Source of the DNA: Amphritea atlantica
GTDB taxonomy: Bacteria > Pseudomonadota > Gammaproteobacteria > Pseudomonadales > Balneatricaceae
Reading direction: 5' to 3'
NCBI GenBank assembly: GCA_024397875.1
Contig: CP073344.1
Location: 3,959,001 to 4,023,000 of the forward strand
DNA length: 64,000 nucleotides
Shown here: piece by piece, positions 1 to 10,739 of the stretch
Layout of the letters: each line of letters opens with the position of its first letter
Numbering within the stretch: position 1 is the stretch's first letter
Made by a program: the position numbers and the translations under genes
The notes under the pieces: model-generated
Databases searched by the model: none
Seen by the model: only the letters and a program-made list of their open reading frames with translations
What the model was told of the DNA's origin: nothing

Positions 1-3
1 CTG

Positions 4-1347
4 TTAATCCAACTCAAGAATGGATTCGCCAATGGCATTAATGACGTTATCAATCTCTTCCCGTTCGGTAATAAAGGGCAGCCCCAACTGGATGGTGTCG
101 CCGCCGTAACGCACATAGAAACCTTTTTCCCAGCACTTCATGGCAATCTGGTAAGGACGCAAAGCCGGTTCGCCGGGAGCTGACTCAATGGTAATTCCGC
201 CAGCCAGACCATAATTACGAATGTCATTAATGTACTGAGTGCCTTTAAGGCTGTGCAGCGCCTGTTCAAAAACCGGACTCATCTCTTTAACCCGGGGAAT
301 CAGCTTGTCATTTTCCAGAACATCTAAAGATGCAAGCGCAGCCGCACAAGCCACCGGATGACCTGAGTAGGTGTAGCCATGTGGAATTTCCATCATATAT
401 TCCAGCCCACCGGTCTCCATAAAGGTCTGATAGATATCTGTTTTAGCAACCACAGCGCCCATAGGCACAGCACCATTCGTTAATTGCTTTGCGACATTGA
501 TCATATCCGGCACGACGCCGAACTCCTCCGCGCCGGTATAAGACCCCATACGACCGAAACCGGTTATGACCTCATCGAAAATCAGCAATATATCGTGTTG
601 ATCACAGATCTCCCGCAGCCTTTGCAAATACCCTTTCGGCGGTGGAATTACACCTGCCGACCCCGCCATCGGTTCGACAATAACTGCGGCAATATTGGAT
701 GCATCATGCAGCGCGATCAGTTCCAGCAGCTCGTCAGCTTTCTCGACACCGTTTTCCGGCATGCCTCTGGAAAAAGCATTTTCTTTCAGCAATGTATGAG
801 GCAAATGATCGGCATCGACACCCAGGCCGTACAGGGTTCGGTTAGCACCGATCCCCCCCACACTGAAACCGCCAAAATTGACCCCGTGATAGCCTTTTGA
901 ACGTCCGATAAGTTTGGTTTTGGTCGGCTGACCTTTCTTACGCCAGTAAGCACGGGCGATCTTCAGGGAAGTATCTGCGCTTTCAGAACCGGAACCGGTA
1001 AAGAAAACATAATCCAGTCCTTTCGGGGTCAGCGCCTTAATTCTGTTTGCCAGTTCAAAAGCTTTTGGATGGCCATACTGGAAAGCGGGGGCGTAATCCA
1101 GCTGACGAAGCTGCTGCGAAACAGCTTCAGCAATCTCTGGACGGCAATGACCGGCACCGCATGTCCACAAGCCTGACAAGCCATCAAAAACCTGCCGACC
1201 ATCGGCATCAGTAAGGTAAGCGCCTTTAGCTTCAACAAACATCCGCGGGTCATTTTTAAACTGGCGATTCGCGGTATAGGGCATCCAGTAAGCTTCCAGC
1301 TGCTCGCGAGTCAGGCCCGCGGCTTTACCAGCATCAAATTCAAACAT
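4..1347 (-). CDS. omega-amino acid (beta-alanine):pyruvate aminotransferase
   Basis: Class III PLP-dependent aminotransferase of 447 residues, complete, with its stop at the very edge of the window. The IFDEVITGFGR block (about 256-266) and the PLP lysine in INVAKQLTNG (about K287) are intact. The family moves the amino group of beta-alanine or other omega-amino acids to pyruvate. Beside a dihydropyrimidinase and a carbamoyl-amino acid hydrolase, the inferred job is the last step of reductive pyrimidine breakdown, giving malonate semialdehyde from beta-alanine. It is divergent from the LysR gene, and a RutR-like box lies between them. Other omega-aminotransferase substrates (putrescine, taurine) cannot be excluded. 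Confidence 0.88.
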   Translation of the reverse strand: MFEFDAGKAAGLTREQLEAYWMPYTANRQFKNDPRMFVEAKGAYLTDADGRQVFDGLSGLWTCGAGHCRPEIAEAVSQQLRQLDYAPAFQYGHPKAFELANRIKALTPKGLDYVFFTGSGSESADTSLKIARAYWRKKGQPTKTKLIGRSKGYHGVNFGGFSVGGIGANRTLYGLGVDADHLPHTLLKENAFSRGMPENGVEKADELLELIALHDASNIAAVIVEPMAGSAGVIPPPKGYLQRLREICDQHDILLIFDEVITGFGRMGSYTGAEEFGVVPDMINVAKQLTNGAVPMGAVVAKTDIYQTFMETGGLEYMMEIPHGYTYSGHPVACAAALASLDVLENDKLIPRVKEMSPVFEQALHSLKGTQYINDIRNYGLAGGITIESAPGEPALRPYQIAMKCWEKGFYVRYGGDTIQLGLPFITEREEIDNVINAIGESILELD

Positions 1348-1498
1348 ATCAATTACCTCGATAAGGTCTTCTTATTATCAGGCTGAGGCTCAGACATCGC
1401 GACGATCTGCCTGGATACACAGCGGTTAAGTGGTTACATCATCTACCCGCTCCGCGAACGGTTAAATGCAAAAGAATTTACTTTCAATCAAGCAAATA

Positions 1499-1514
1499 CT
1501 TACCATTTGGTAAA
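1499..1514. promoter_or_regulatory. RutR-like operator between aminotransferase and LysR gene
   Basis: Palindrome CTTACC-ATTT-GGTAAA. It matches the half-sites and spacing of the known RutR operator (TTGACC-N4-GGTCAA). It sits about 150 nt before the aminotransferase start and 60 nt before the LysR start, so it could control either or both. Binding by the RutR-like protein at 20655-21308 is inferred. Confidence 0.65.
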
Positions 1515-1574
1515 ACTTATGTGTATTTTATATACCTTCGATTGCTATTCAGTCAAATCCAGGTTGGGGTGCAT

Positions 1575-2564
1575 ATGACAACTAGAAATGTAATAGGACA
1601 TATTGCCGGGGCTGATATCAGGACGATCAAAATATTTAAAACAGTCGTGAACTGCGGGGGCTTTTCTGCCGCCGGAGCAGAGCTGAATATCAGCCGGGCC
1701 GCAATCAGTATTGCGATGTCTGATCTTGAACAAAGGCTATCGTTAAAGCTCTGCAACCGGGGAAGAAGTGGTTTCTCTCTCACCGATGAAGGGGAACAGG
1801 TTTACCTGGCTGTTCTGAAGCTGCTCGCCTCTCACCAGGAGTTTCAGCAGCGCATCAACTCCATTCATTCAGAGCTTAAAGGCGATCTTGCGATCGGTAT
1901 TACCGACTGCCTGATTAGCCTGCCCAGCATGTATATAACGGATTCACTCAAGGCGCTTAAACATCAGGCCCCGGAAGTAAATATAAATATTGAGATGATT
2001 CCAGCAAACCAGGTTATTAAAAACCTGCTCGATGGGCAGCTACAAATAGGTGTGGCCCCGGTATTCAGTAAGAACCCGAACCTGAAATATGTTCATCTTT
2101 ACGATGAACAATCGTATCTGTACTGCGGTAATGAACATCCCCTGTTTAACACCTCAGAAAAACATATAAGTGCAGAACATATTACCGAATATGAAATAGT
2201 CTCCCCCTCTTCTCAGCAATCCCCGGAAATCAAAAAACATCTAAGGAGGTTTAGCAATAGTGCCCAGGCATCAGATAGGGAAGGGGCCGCTTTCCTTTTA
2301 TTAACCGGTTGTTATATTGGCTACCTGCCCGCCCACTTTGCTCAAAGGTGGGTTGAGACAGGCCAGATGAAACCACTGTTGCCCGAGGAGTTTAATTACT
2401 CTACGCCCTATGCTGCAATCGCTCGAAAAGACCTGGCCCCAAACCTGATTCTCTCCTGTTTTATGGACCGGTTAAATCAGTTAATTGAATCCCCCTTACC
2501 AAGAAACCGCGGTGATAAAAATCAGGATCACACCAGAAAAAGTCAACCAGAATCGAGCACCTAA
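1575..2564 (+). CDS. LysR-family transcriptional regulator of the pyrimidine cluster
   Basis: About 329 residues from the ATG at 1575. A longer form from the GTG at 1521 is possible but has no better ribosome-binding site. The winged HTH occupies roughly residues 15-75 (FKTVVNCGGFSAAGAELNIS, then an SxAISIAMSDLEQRL-like recognition helix). A periplasmic-binding-like effector domain follows from about residue 90. It is divergent from the aminotransferase and precedes the permease and dihydropyrimidinase genes, so local control of pyrimidine or beta-alanine catabolism is likely. The effector is unknown. Regulation with the RutR-like operators would give two layers of control. Confidence 0.85.
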   Translation: MTTRNVIGHIAGADIRTIKIFKTVVNCGGFSAAGAELNISRAAISIAMSDLEQRLSLKLCNRGRSGFSLTDEGEQVYLAVLKLLASHQEFQQRINSIHSELKGDLAIGITDCLISLPSMYITDSLKALKHQAPEVNINIEMIPANQVIKNLLDGQLQIGVAPVFSKNPNLKYVHLYDEQSYLYCGNEHPLFNTSEKHISAEHITEYEIVSPSSQQSPEIKKHLRRFSNSAQASDREGAAFLLLTGCYIGYLPAHFAQRWVETGQMKPLLPEEFNYSTPYAAIARKDLAPNLILSCFMDRLNQLIESPLPRNRGDKNQDHTRKSQPESST

Positions 2565-2659
2565 AAACAAAAACCTTAATAATCAATAAGTTAAAAACAA
2601 CCAAGTTAACAGAGTCATTCAGGCAAATAAATTTGCCACAGGCATCAATAAAAACTATA

Positions 2660-2675
2660 TTTACCAAACGGTAAA
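2660..2675. promoter_or_regulatory. RutR-like operator before first NCS1 permease
   Basis: Perfect palindrome TTTACC-AAAC-GGTAAA, 80 nt before the permease start. The same 16-mer occurs again at 20259-20274 in front of the F420 genes, which is the most direct sequence link between the two pathways. Confidence 0.75.
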
Positions 2676-2754
2676 TTTTTAATTGCCGTAAATACACTCT
2701 TTACAACACTAAAGTTCATTTAGAATTTTAAAAATAAGAATAAGAGGAAGTCCC

Positions 2755-4257
2755 ATGAAGAACGCATCAGCTGACTCTTCATCCGCCATAAAAGTGGGTG
2801 AGTTCTACGAGCTAAAGACCGGCTCCGATGTCTCCGATAGTGCCCACTACAACGAAGACATCGCCCCCACTCAAGTAAAAGAACGCACCTGGAATGTATG
2901 GAATGTTGCCGCCCTTTGGGTAGGGATGGCGATCTGCGTCCCAACCTATACCCTCGGTGGCGTTCTCACTGCGTATTTCGGTTTGTCCGTGATGGAAGCA
3001 CTGATGGCTATTTTGGTAGCCAATATCATCGTGCTGATTCCACTGACACTGAATGCATTCCCCGGCACAAAGTTCGGCATACCCTTTCCGGTTCTCCTGC
3101 GATCATCTTTTGGCATGGTCGGCTCCAATATCCCCTGCCTGATCCGGGCGATGGTCGCCTGTGGCTGGTTCGGAATACAGACCATGTTCGGTGGCCTCGC
3201 CATCCATATCCTGCTCTCACACCTGCTGCCTGGATGGGAATCCCTGGGTGGTACCGGTGAAGTGATCGGCTTTTTCACCTTTCTGATGCTCAACCTCTAT
3301 ATCGTGATTAAAGGCGCTGAGTCGATTAAGGTTCTGGAGACCCTGGCGGCCCCCCTGCTGTTGGCGGTGGGCATCGGCCTGATGATGTGGGCCAGTCCTA
3401 AAATCTCTTATGAAGCGCTGCTCGCGATCCCTGCCAACCGTCCGGAAGGGGCTTCTTTCTGGGGATACTTCTTTGCCGGCGTCACTGCCATGGTTGGTTT
3501 CTGGGCAACCCTGTCGCTTAATATTCCTGACTTCAGCCGCTATGTGCGTTCACAGAAAGACCAGATTGCCGGACAGATTATCGGCCTGCCGCTGACCATG
3601 TTCTTCTTCGCTGCGCTGGGCGTGGTACTGACCGCAGCATCCACCACGCTGGTAGGGGAAACCATCTCTGACCCGGTGACCCTGATCGGTAAAATAGACA
3701 GCCCGGTGTGGGTGGTGATCGCCATGGTGATCATTATCATTGCGACCCTGTCGACCAACACGGCAGCGAATATCGTTTCCCCGACCAACGATTTCCAGAA
3801 TGTTGCACCCAAGAAGATCAACCAGACCCGTGGCGTGCTGCTGACCGGTCTGATCGGCGTTGTGTTGATGGCCTGGGAACTACTGAAAAAACTGGGACTG
3901 ATTGAATCCGATGTCAGCGTTGAAGCGATGTACAGTGGCTGGTTACTCGGTTATTCATCACTGTTAGGGCCGATTGCCGGCATCATGATCGTTGATTACT
4001 TCGTCATTAAACGCCAGCAGCTCAGCCTGCCTGATCTGTATAAGACCCACGGTATCTACAGCGGCTTTAACATTAACGGCTTTATCGCTTTCGCCATTCC
4101 TGTGGCGCTGACCCTCTATTCGCTGATGACCGGACAGCTCAGCTGGTTCTACCAGTACGGCTGGTTTACCGGATCAATTCTCGGCGGTTTAACCTATTGG
4201 TTCTGCGCTAAAAATTTCTCCGCAGCAACCGTCAGTCTGGTAACGCAGAACGACTAA
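2755..4257 (+). CDS. NCS1-family nucleobase/hydantoin permease, copy 1
   Basis: 500-residue membrane protein with about 12 hydrophobic segments, of the NCS1 family (Mhp1, PucI, FurD relatives), which imports cytosine, uracil, allantoin or hydantoins with a cation. WNVWNVAALWVGMAICVPTY near residue 45 is the typical start of TM1. The ribosome-binding site AGAGGAAG is well placed. Its context before dihydropyrimidinase suggests uracil, thymine, dihydropyrimidine or hydantoin as substrate. Nearly identical to the gene at 6614-8116; only the first 8 or so and last 15 or so residues clearly differ. Confidence 0.9.
   Translation: MKNASADSSSAIKVGEFYELKTGSDVSDSAHYNEDIAPTQVKERTWNVWNVAALWVGMAICVPTYTLGGVLTAYFGLSVMEALMAILVANIIVLIPLTLNAFPGTKFGIPFPVLLRSSFGMVGSNIPCLIRAMVACGWFGIQTMFGGLAIHILLSHLLPGWESLGGTGEVIGFFTFLMLNLYIVIKGAESIKVLETLAAPLLLAVGIGLMMWASPKISYEALLAIPANRPEGASFWGYFFAGVTAMVGFWATLSLNIPDFSRYVRSQKDQIAGQIIGLPLTMFFFAALGVVLTAASTTLVGETISDPVTLIGKIDSPVWVVIAMVIIIIATLSTNTAANIVSPTNDFQNVAPKKINQTRGVLLTGLIGVVLMAWELLKKLGLIESDVSVEAMYSGWLLGYSSLLGPIAGIMIVDYFVIKRQQLSLPDLYKTHGIYSGFNINGFIAFAIPVALTLYSLMTGQLSWFYQYGWFTGSILGGLTYWFCAKNFSAATVSLVTQND
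2779..4200 (+). repeat. long direct repeat, permease copy 1
   Basis: About 1.42 kb that aligns without gaps to 6638-8059. By eye I count about 25 substitutions, so near 98 percent identity. Almost all are silent, and they are denser in the last 300 bases. The repeat begins and ends inside the coding sequence, so the promoters and termini differ. Confidence 0.9.
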
Positions 4258-4263
4258 GCCAGG

Positions 4264-4292
4264 GCCCTCTGTTCCTGTGCAGAGGGCAGTTT
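4264..4292 (+). terminator. hairpin after permease copy 1
   Basis: GCCCTCTG, an 8-nt loop, CAGAGGGC, then AGTTTT. This is a moderate rho-independent terminator that would separate the permease from the dihydropyrimidinase, or reduce read-through. Confidence 0.55.
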
Positions 4293-4354
4293 TACCCGTT
4301 AGCGTTGTTATTTTTAATGGCAGACAACTGCTCTGCCAACCCCTAATACACTGA

Positions 4355-5809
<1,455 letters not shown>

Positions 5810-5882
5810 AACCGCGTCATCAGTACCGGGGGAGCGATCCCCCTCAGCTTCGCTTAACCCATTAAGATAGAGCAATTGCACC

Positions 5883-6329
5883 ATGATAGTTTGGCTTAGT
5901 ATGCTTGCAGCACTCTTCGCAGGAAGCATGTTACCGCTTCAGGCAGGGGTGAATGCCCAACTGGCCCGTGCCGGTGGAAATGCGCTTTGGGCGTCTGGAA
6001 TCTCTTTTCTCGTCGGTACCCTGACACTCCTGATGGTATACAGTAGTCTGCGGCTCACCTGGCCCTCTTTTGATGAACTCAAAGAAGCACCGCTATGGGC
6101 CTGGAGCGGCGGCCTGATGGGAGCATTTTTTGTTACCTGCATGGCCTTTTTCGCTCCCAGGCTTGGTGCAACGACACTGTTGGCACTGGTCATTAGCGGG
6201 CAGATTCTCGCTTCACTCTTGCTCGATCACTTTGGCGCTGTCGGTTTCAATGTTCATGAGATTAATCTCTGGCGAATCCTCGGCGTCATCCTGATAGGGA
6301 CCGGTGTATTACTGGTCCGAAAATTCTGA
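5883..6329 (+). CDS. small DMT-family membrane protein (DUF606/YdcZ type)
   Basis: 148 residues with about five hydrophobic segments, the usual size of DUF606/YdcZ proteins, a half-length branch of the drug/metabolite transporter superfamily that often acts as dimers or pairs. SMLPLQAGVNAQLAR near the N-terminus and a C-terminal GVILIGTGVLLVR are typical. It lies between dihydropyrimidinase and permease copy 2, so a role in import or export of a pathway intermediate is possible but unproven. Confidence 0.75.
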   Translation: MIVWLSMLAALFAGSMLPLQAGVNAQLARAGGNALWASGISFLVGTLTLLMVYSSLRLTWPSFDELKEAPLWAWSGGLMGAFFVTCMAFFAPRLGATTLLALVISGQILASLLLDHFGAVGFNVHEINLWRILGVILIGTGVLLVRKF

Positions 6330-6534
6330 CGACTGTTATCAGTCTGCTTTAAAGTAACGATTTCGCTAATGATCACCCGCGCACTGCCTTGGAGCAGATC
6401 GCACTATAAATACGCAGAAAAACAGTTTAATTCGGCAGAGCGTTCAAATTAAAACCTCTGAACAGCATTTCAACCCACATCTGTAACACTTCAACTCATT
6501 GAAAATAAGTCTTATTTTTAGCGCGTCCTATATA

Positions 6535-6550
6535 TTTTACAGATGGTAAA
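6535..6550. promoter_or_regulatory. degenerate RutR-like operator before second NCS1 permease
   Basis: TTTTAC-AGAT-GGTAAA. The right half matches perfectly and the left half 4 of 6. It lies 63 nt before permease copy 2. Copy 1 has a perfect site, so the two promoters may respond differently. Confidence 0.4.
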
Positions 6551-6613
6551 ATAATGGCACGCTATCTGCAGCACTCTTGTTAGAACCTTTCCGGCTCAAC
6601 ATGAGGAAGCACA

Positions 6614-8116
6614 ATGAGTATAAATAAGCCAGACAGATCATCCGCCATAAAAGTGGGTGAGTTCTACGAGCTAAAGACCGGCTCTGATGTCTCCGATAGT
6701 GCCCACTACAACGAAGACATCGCCCCCACTCAAGTAAAAGAACGCACCTGGAATGTATGGAATGTTGCCGCCCTTTGGGTAGGGATGGCGATCTGCGTCC
6801 CAACCTATACCCTCGGTGGCGTTCTCACTGCGTATTTCGGTTTGTCCGTGATGGAAGCACTGATGGCTATATTGGTAGCCAATATCATCGTGCTGATTCC
6901 ACTGACACTGAATGCATTCCCCGGCACAAAGTTCGGCATACCCTTTCCGGTTCTCCTGCGATCATCTTTTGGCATGGTCGGCTCCAATATCCCCTGCCTG
7001 ATCCGGGCGATGGTCGCCTGTGGCTGGTTCGGAATACAGACCATGTTCGGTGGCCTCGCCATCCATATCCTGCTCTCACACCTGCTGCCTGGATGGGAAT
7101 CCCTGGGTGGTACCGGTGAAGTCATCGGCTTTTTCACCTTTCTGGTACTCAACCTCTATATCGTGATTAAAGGCGCTGAGTCGATTAAGGTTCTGGAGAC
7201 CCTGGCGGCCCCCCTGCTGTTGGCGGTGGGCATCGGCCTGATGATGTGGGCCAGTCCTAAAATCTCCTATGAAGCACTGCTCGCGATCCCTGCCAACCGT
7301 CCGGAAGGGGCTTCTTTCTGGGGATACTTCTTTGCTGGCGTCACTGCCATGGTTGGTTTCTGGGCAACCCTGTCGCTTAATATTCCTGACTTCAGTCGCT
7401 ATGTGCGTTCACAGAAAGACCAGATTGCCGGACAGATTATCGGCCTGCCGCTGACCATGTTCTTCTTCGCTGCGCTGGGCGTGGTACTGACCGCAGCATC
7501 CACCACGCTGGTAGGGGAAACCATCTCTGATCCAGTGACCCTGATCGGTAAAATAGACAGCCCGGTGTGGGTGGTTATCGCCATGGTGATCATTATCATT
7601 GCGACCCTGTCGACCAACACGGCAGCGAATATCGTTTCCCCGACCAACGATTTCCAGAATGTTGCACCCAAGAAGATCAACCAGACCCGTGGCGTGCTGC
7701 TGACCGGTCTGATCGGCGTTCTGTTGATGGCCTGGGAACTACTGAAAAAACTGGGACTGATTGAATCCGATGTCAGCGTTGAGGCGATGTACAGTGGCTG
7801 GTTACTCGGTTATTCATCACTGCTAGGGCCGATTGCCGGCATCATGATCGTCGATTACTTCGTCATTAAACGCCAGCAGCTCAGTCTGCCCGATCTGTAT
7901 AAAACCCATGGAATCTACAGCGGCTTTAACATCAATGGCTTTATCGCTTTCGCCATTCCGGTGGCACTGACCCTCTATTCGCTGATGACCGGACAGCTCA
8001 GCTGGTTCTACCAGTACGGCTGGTTTACCGGATCAATTCTCGGCGGTTTAACCTATTGGCTGTGCGCCAAGGGGCACGCCGTAGAAGCCGGCAAAATGAT
8101 CCCCCAGAGCGAATAA
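6614..8116 (+). CDS. NCS1-family nucleobase/hydantoin permease, copy 2
   Basis: 500 residues, same length and membrane topology as copy 1. Inside the shared core I find only two amino acid changes (M to V near residue 178, V to L near residue 370). The N-terminus (MSINKPDR) and C-terminus (KGHAVEAGKMIPQSE) are unrelated to copy 1. GAGGAAG precedes the start at good spacing. It has its own promoter region with a weaker operator. It probably carries the same substrate as copy 1; the different tails or promoters may be what keeps both. Confidence 0.9.
   Translation: MSINKPDRSSAIKVGEFYELKTGSDVSDSAHYNEDIAPTQVKERTWNVWNVAALWVGMAICVPTYTLGGVLTAYFGLSVMEALMAILVANIIVLIPLTLNAFPGTKFGIPFPVLLRSSFGMVGSNIPCLIRAMVACGWFGIQTMFGGLAIHILLSHLLPGWESLGGTGEVIGFFTFLVLNLYIVIKGAESIKVLETLAAPLLLAVGIGLMMWASPKISYEALLAIPANRPEGASFWGYFFAGVTAMVGFWATLSLNIPDFSRYVRSQKDQIAGQIIGLPLTMFFFAALGVVLTAASTTLVGETISDPVTLIGKIDSPVWVVIAMVIIIIATLSTNTAANIVSPTNDFQNVAPKKINQTRGVLLTGLIGVLLMAWELLKKLGLIESDVSVEAMYSGWLLGYSSLLGPIAGIMIVDYFVIKRQQLSLPDLYKTHGIYSGFNINGFIAFAIPVALTLYSLMTGQLSWFYQYGWFTGSILGGLTYWLCAKGHAVEAGKMIPQSE
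6638..8059 (+). repeat. long direct repeat, permease copy 2
   Basis: Partner of 2779-4200 at a constant offset of 3859 bases with no gaps. Homologous recombination between the two would delete or duplicate the dihydropyrimidinase and DUF606 genes. Confidence 0.9.
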
Positions 8117-8133
8117 CACTCAGATATCACACC

Positions 8134-8165
8134 GCCCCCTGCGCCACGCCGGGGGCAGCCTTTCC
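8134..8165 (+). terminator. weak hairpin after permease copy 2
   Basis: GCCCCC, an 11-nt loop, GGGGGC, then a short T run. It lies in the convergent gap between permease copy 2 and the minus-strand EamA gene. Likely a terminator, but the T tract is poor. Confidence 0.4.
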
Positions 8166-8241
8166 AGCTCAGTCGCTACCTTAACTCGCTAACCCCGAGA
8201 TGCTTTTCCCAAACGGATGTAGTTAAGAGGGCACTCCCGGC

Positions 8242-9135
8242 TTATGATTTGTGAACCGTTCGAACCCGTGAATAGTCATGGCAAAACAGATAAAGTCCGC
8301 TGCCGATAACTATCACGCCCCCCAGATATGCAGGCAAGTCAGGAAGATCTGCGAATAATAGCCACCCCAGAGCCAATGCCCAGAATATCTGAGAATACAT
8401 AAAGGGAGCTACCGTCGTTGCCAGTGCGTATTTATGGGAGATAATTATCAGGCTATGGGCCATTCCACCAAATAACCCAATGCAGAGAAGAGCAGCCCAT
8501 ACCAGAAGGGATGACGGCATCTGCCAGACAAAAGGAACAAATAAGCTTGCTGTTATAGCACCGACCATCGCGGTATAAAACAACGTGACAGGCAGGGGGT
8601 CATTGCCCGACAACTTTCGCGTAGTCACGTTATAAATAGCTGCGCAGCACGCCGAGCCAAAAATGCACAGAGCACCTATCCCGGTCTGAGCAGAATTCAG
8701 ATCATTCATGCCGGGCCGGACAATAATCAGGGTACCAAGAAACCCGACCGCAATAGCAACAATTGAAGCGATACCAACCCGCTCGCCCAGCAATGGAACT
8801 GATATCAACAAGACTAACAATGGCACAGTGAAAAAAATGGCGGTCGCTTCGGCAAGACCCAGCATCGTCAAGCCGAAAAAAAACAACACCGTATCAATCA
8901 ACAGGATCAGTGAACGACCAATCTGAGTGAATAGCTGTTCAGACTTCAGCAGCTTCGCACCATGCCGAGGCCAGAGAAAGACTATCATCAACACCAGATG
9001 TCCCAGATAACGTGCCCAGACGACCTGCGCCACAGGTAAGAACTCACCTAAATATTTCGCCAAAGCCTCCTGAACAGAGATCAGCAGCATGGCGCCCATC
9101 ATGCAAAAAATGCCGCGCAGAGGGTTCGTTTCCAT
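8242..9135 (-). CDS. EamA/DMT-family transporter
   Basis: About 297 residues with ten hydrophobic segments in two EamA repeats (rough halves 10-140 and 150-290), an inner-membrane metabolite exporter or importer. The ATG at 9135 is preferred over a GTG at 9159 because TGAGGA lies about 6 nt before it. Convergent with the permease and upstream of a 17-nt palindrome. Substrate unknown; its position inside the pyrimidine/transhydrogenase region is suggestive only. Confidence 0.8.
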   Translation of the reverse strand: METNPLRGIFCMMGAMLLISVQEALAKYLGEFLPVAQVVWARYLGHLVLMIVFLWPRHGAKLLKSEQLFTQIGRSLILLIDTVLFFFGLTMLGLAEATAIFFTVPLLVLLISVPLLGERVGIASIVAIAVGFLGTLIIVRPGMNDLNSAQTGIGALCIFGSACCAAIYNVTTRKLSGNDPLPVTLFYTAMVGAITASLFVPFVWQMPSSLLVWAALLCIGLFGGMAHSLIIISHKYALATTVAPFMYSQIFWALALGWLLFADLPDLPAYLGGVIVIGSGLYLFCHDYSRVRTVHKS

Positions 9136-9216
9136 AAAGTCCTCAAGACTTAAAATCACATCTGCATCAGAGAGTACTAATGCGTAAACCCGGGTACGTC
9201 ATCAAAGGCACAATGG

Positions 9217-9233
9217 TTACCACATCGTGGTAA
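9217..9233. promoter_or_regulatory. palindrome TTACCAC-ATC-GTGGTAA before EamA gene
   Basis: Perfect 7-bp arms around a 3-nt centre, about 80 nt before the EamA start and just past the pntB terminator. The half-site TTACC/GGTAA is shared with the RutR-like boxes, but the gap is 7 rather than 4. It is either a different operator or a variant. Nothing else was recognised in the 195-bp gap. Confidence 0.45.
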
Positions 9234-9274
9234 GAAGCTATCCCGCCTCCCGCAACAAAGCCCCAAAGATCAGG

Positions 9275-9309
9275 CAAAAAACCCGGTCTGTGATTATCCA
9301 GCCGGGTTG
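9275..9309 (-). terminator. terminator of the pnt operon
   Basis: On the minus strand AACCCGG, a 15-nt loop, CCGGGTT, then a run of T. It lies just after the pntB stop and is a clear rho-independent terminator. Confidence 0.75.
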
Positions 9310-9330
9310 TTAAGTTTATACACGTAAAAA

Positions 9331-10737
9331 TCAGGCTGCTTCGTGCAATGCAGCAGTAAGATCCATGATAGCCTGTTTGCCATCACCAAACAGCATCACC
9401 GCATTATCCATAGCGAACAGTGGATTCGGCAAACCGGCAAAGCCTGGACTCAAACTCCGCTTAACGATGACCACACTCTTTGCCTGATCGACGTTCAGTA
9501 TTGGCATGCCATAGATCGGGCTGCCTTTATCTTCCCGGGCCATCGGATTAGTTACATCATTAGCGCCAATCACAATCACCACGTCGGTTTTACCAAAATT
9601 GGGATTCGACTGCTCCATGGTTTTCATACTGTCATACTCAACTTCCGCCTCTGCCAATAAGACATTCATATGGCCAGGCATCCGACCGGCTACGGGGTGT
9701 ATAGCAAACTCAACGGTGATACCTCTGCTCACAAGGGTATCAGCCAACTCCCGTACCGCATGCTGTGCCTGCGCCATCGCCAGCCCAAATCCCGGCACGA
9801 TGACGACTCTTTGAGCATCTTCCAGCATCATACTGACCTCATCCGGCGAAGACGAAGTCACCTTACCTTTATACACTTCATCGGCATCAATACTATTGCC
9901 ATCAGCCTCGGCCATCTTACCGAAGAGGACATTCAGCAGAGACCGGTTCATCGCCACACACATTATCCGGGTAAGAATAATACCTGAAGCACCCACTAGC
10001 GCTCCCGAGATGATCAGAACATTGTTGCCCATAATGAACCCAGCCGCCGCCGCAGCAATACCTGAGTATGAATTGAGCAGGGCGATCACCACCGGCATAT
10101 CAGCACCGCCTATCGGCATCACCAGGGTGACACCCAATAGCAGCGATAACGCGACTAAAAGGATAAAGCCTCCCATGCCAGCCTGACCCGTGATCAGCAG
10201 AAGGGCCACAGCCAACGATGCCAGCAACAATCCCAGATTGACAAACTTCATACCGCTAAAGCCGATCGCCTGGCCCGGCAAAATCTCCTGTAGCTTACCA
10301 AACGCCACCGCACTGCCGGAGAATGTCACCGTACCAATCAATATCGCCAGCATCACTGCACAGTTGGCCACAATCAGAGTAGCGCTGGACAGTTCGCTGT
10401 CTGTCGCCATAAAGGAAAAATAACTGGCAGCCGCCACCCCCAGGGACGCGCCGCCCCCCAGTCCATTGAGGATCGCAACCATCTGCGGCATAGCCGTCAT
10501 CTGGATCTTAACCGCCATCAACGCGCCCATGAGCGTTCCGAGCGCCAGCCCTGCAAACACTATTTCATAGTGGATCACTTGCCGGTCCAGCAGAGTAATG
10601 ACAATTGCCACCAGCATTCCCAGTGCCGCCATGCGGTTACCGCTGACCGCGGTTTTCGGACGCGTCAGACCTTTGATACCCACCACAAACAATAATGCGG
10701 CAACAAGATAGAAGAGATTAATAATCACGCTGTTCAT
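9331..10737 (-). CDS. pntB: NAD(P) transhydrogenase subunit beta
   Basis: 468 residues. The first half has eight or so membrane helices. The C-terminal third is the NADP(H)-binding domain III, with VVIVPGFGLAMAQAQH (about 313-328), VEFAIHPVAGRMPGHMNVLL and DVVIVIGANDVTNP. It couples proton entry to hydride transfer from NADH to NADP+, making NADPH. It lies 2 nt after the alpha-2 gene with GGAGG before the ATG. The NADPH it makes would fit the F420:NADP oxidoreductase encoded about 5 kb away, but PntAB is also a general housekeeping enzyme. Confidence 0.95.
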   Translation of the reverse strand: MNSVIINLFYLVAALLFVVGIKGLTRPKTAVSGNRMAALGMLVAIVITLLDRQVIHYEIVFAGLALGTLMGALMAVKIQMTAMPQMVAILNGLGGGASLGVAAASYFSFMATDSELSSATLIVANCAVMLAILIGTVTFSGSAVAFGKLQEILPGQAIGFSGMKFVNLGLLLASLAVALLLITGQAGMGGFILLVALSLLLGVTLVMPIGGADMPVVIALLNSYSGIAAAAAGFIMGNNVLIISGALVGASGIILTRIMCVAMNRSLLNVLFGKMAEADGNSIDADEVYKGKVTSSSPDEVSMMLEDAQRVVIVPGFGLAMAQAQHAVRELADTLVSRGITVEFAIHPVAGRMPGHMNVLLAEAEVEYDSMKTMEQSNPNFGKTDVVIVIGANDVTNPMAREDKGSPIYGMPILNVDQAKSVVIVKRSLSPGFAGLPNPLFAMDNAVMLFGDGKQAIMDLTAALHEAA

Positions 10738-10739
10738 TA

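Noticed and set aside
2898..3260. 120-codon ORF repeated in both permease copies (again at 6757-7119)
   Set aside because: It is duplicated only because the permease genes are duplicated; it is out of frame with the real protein.
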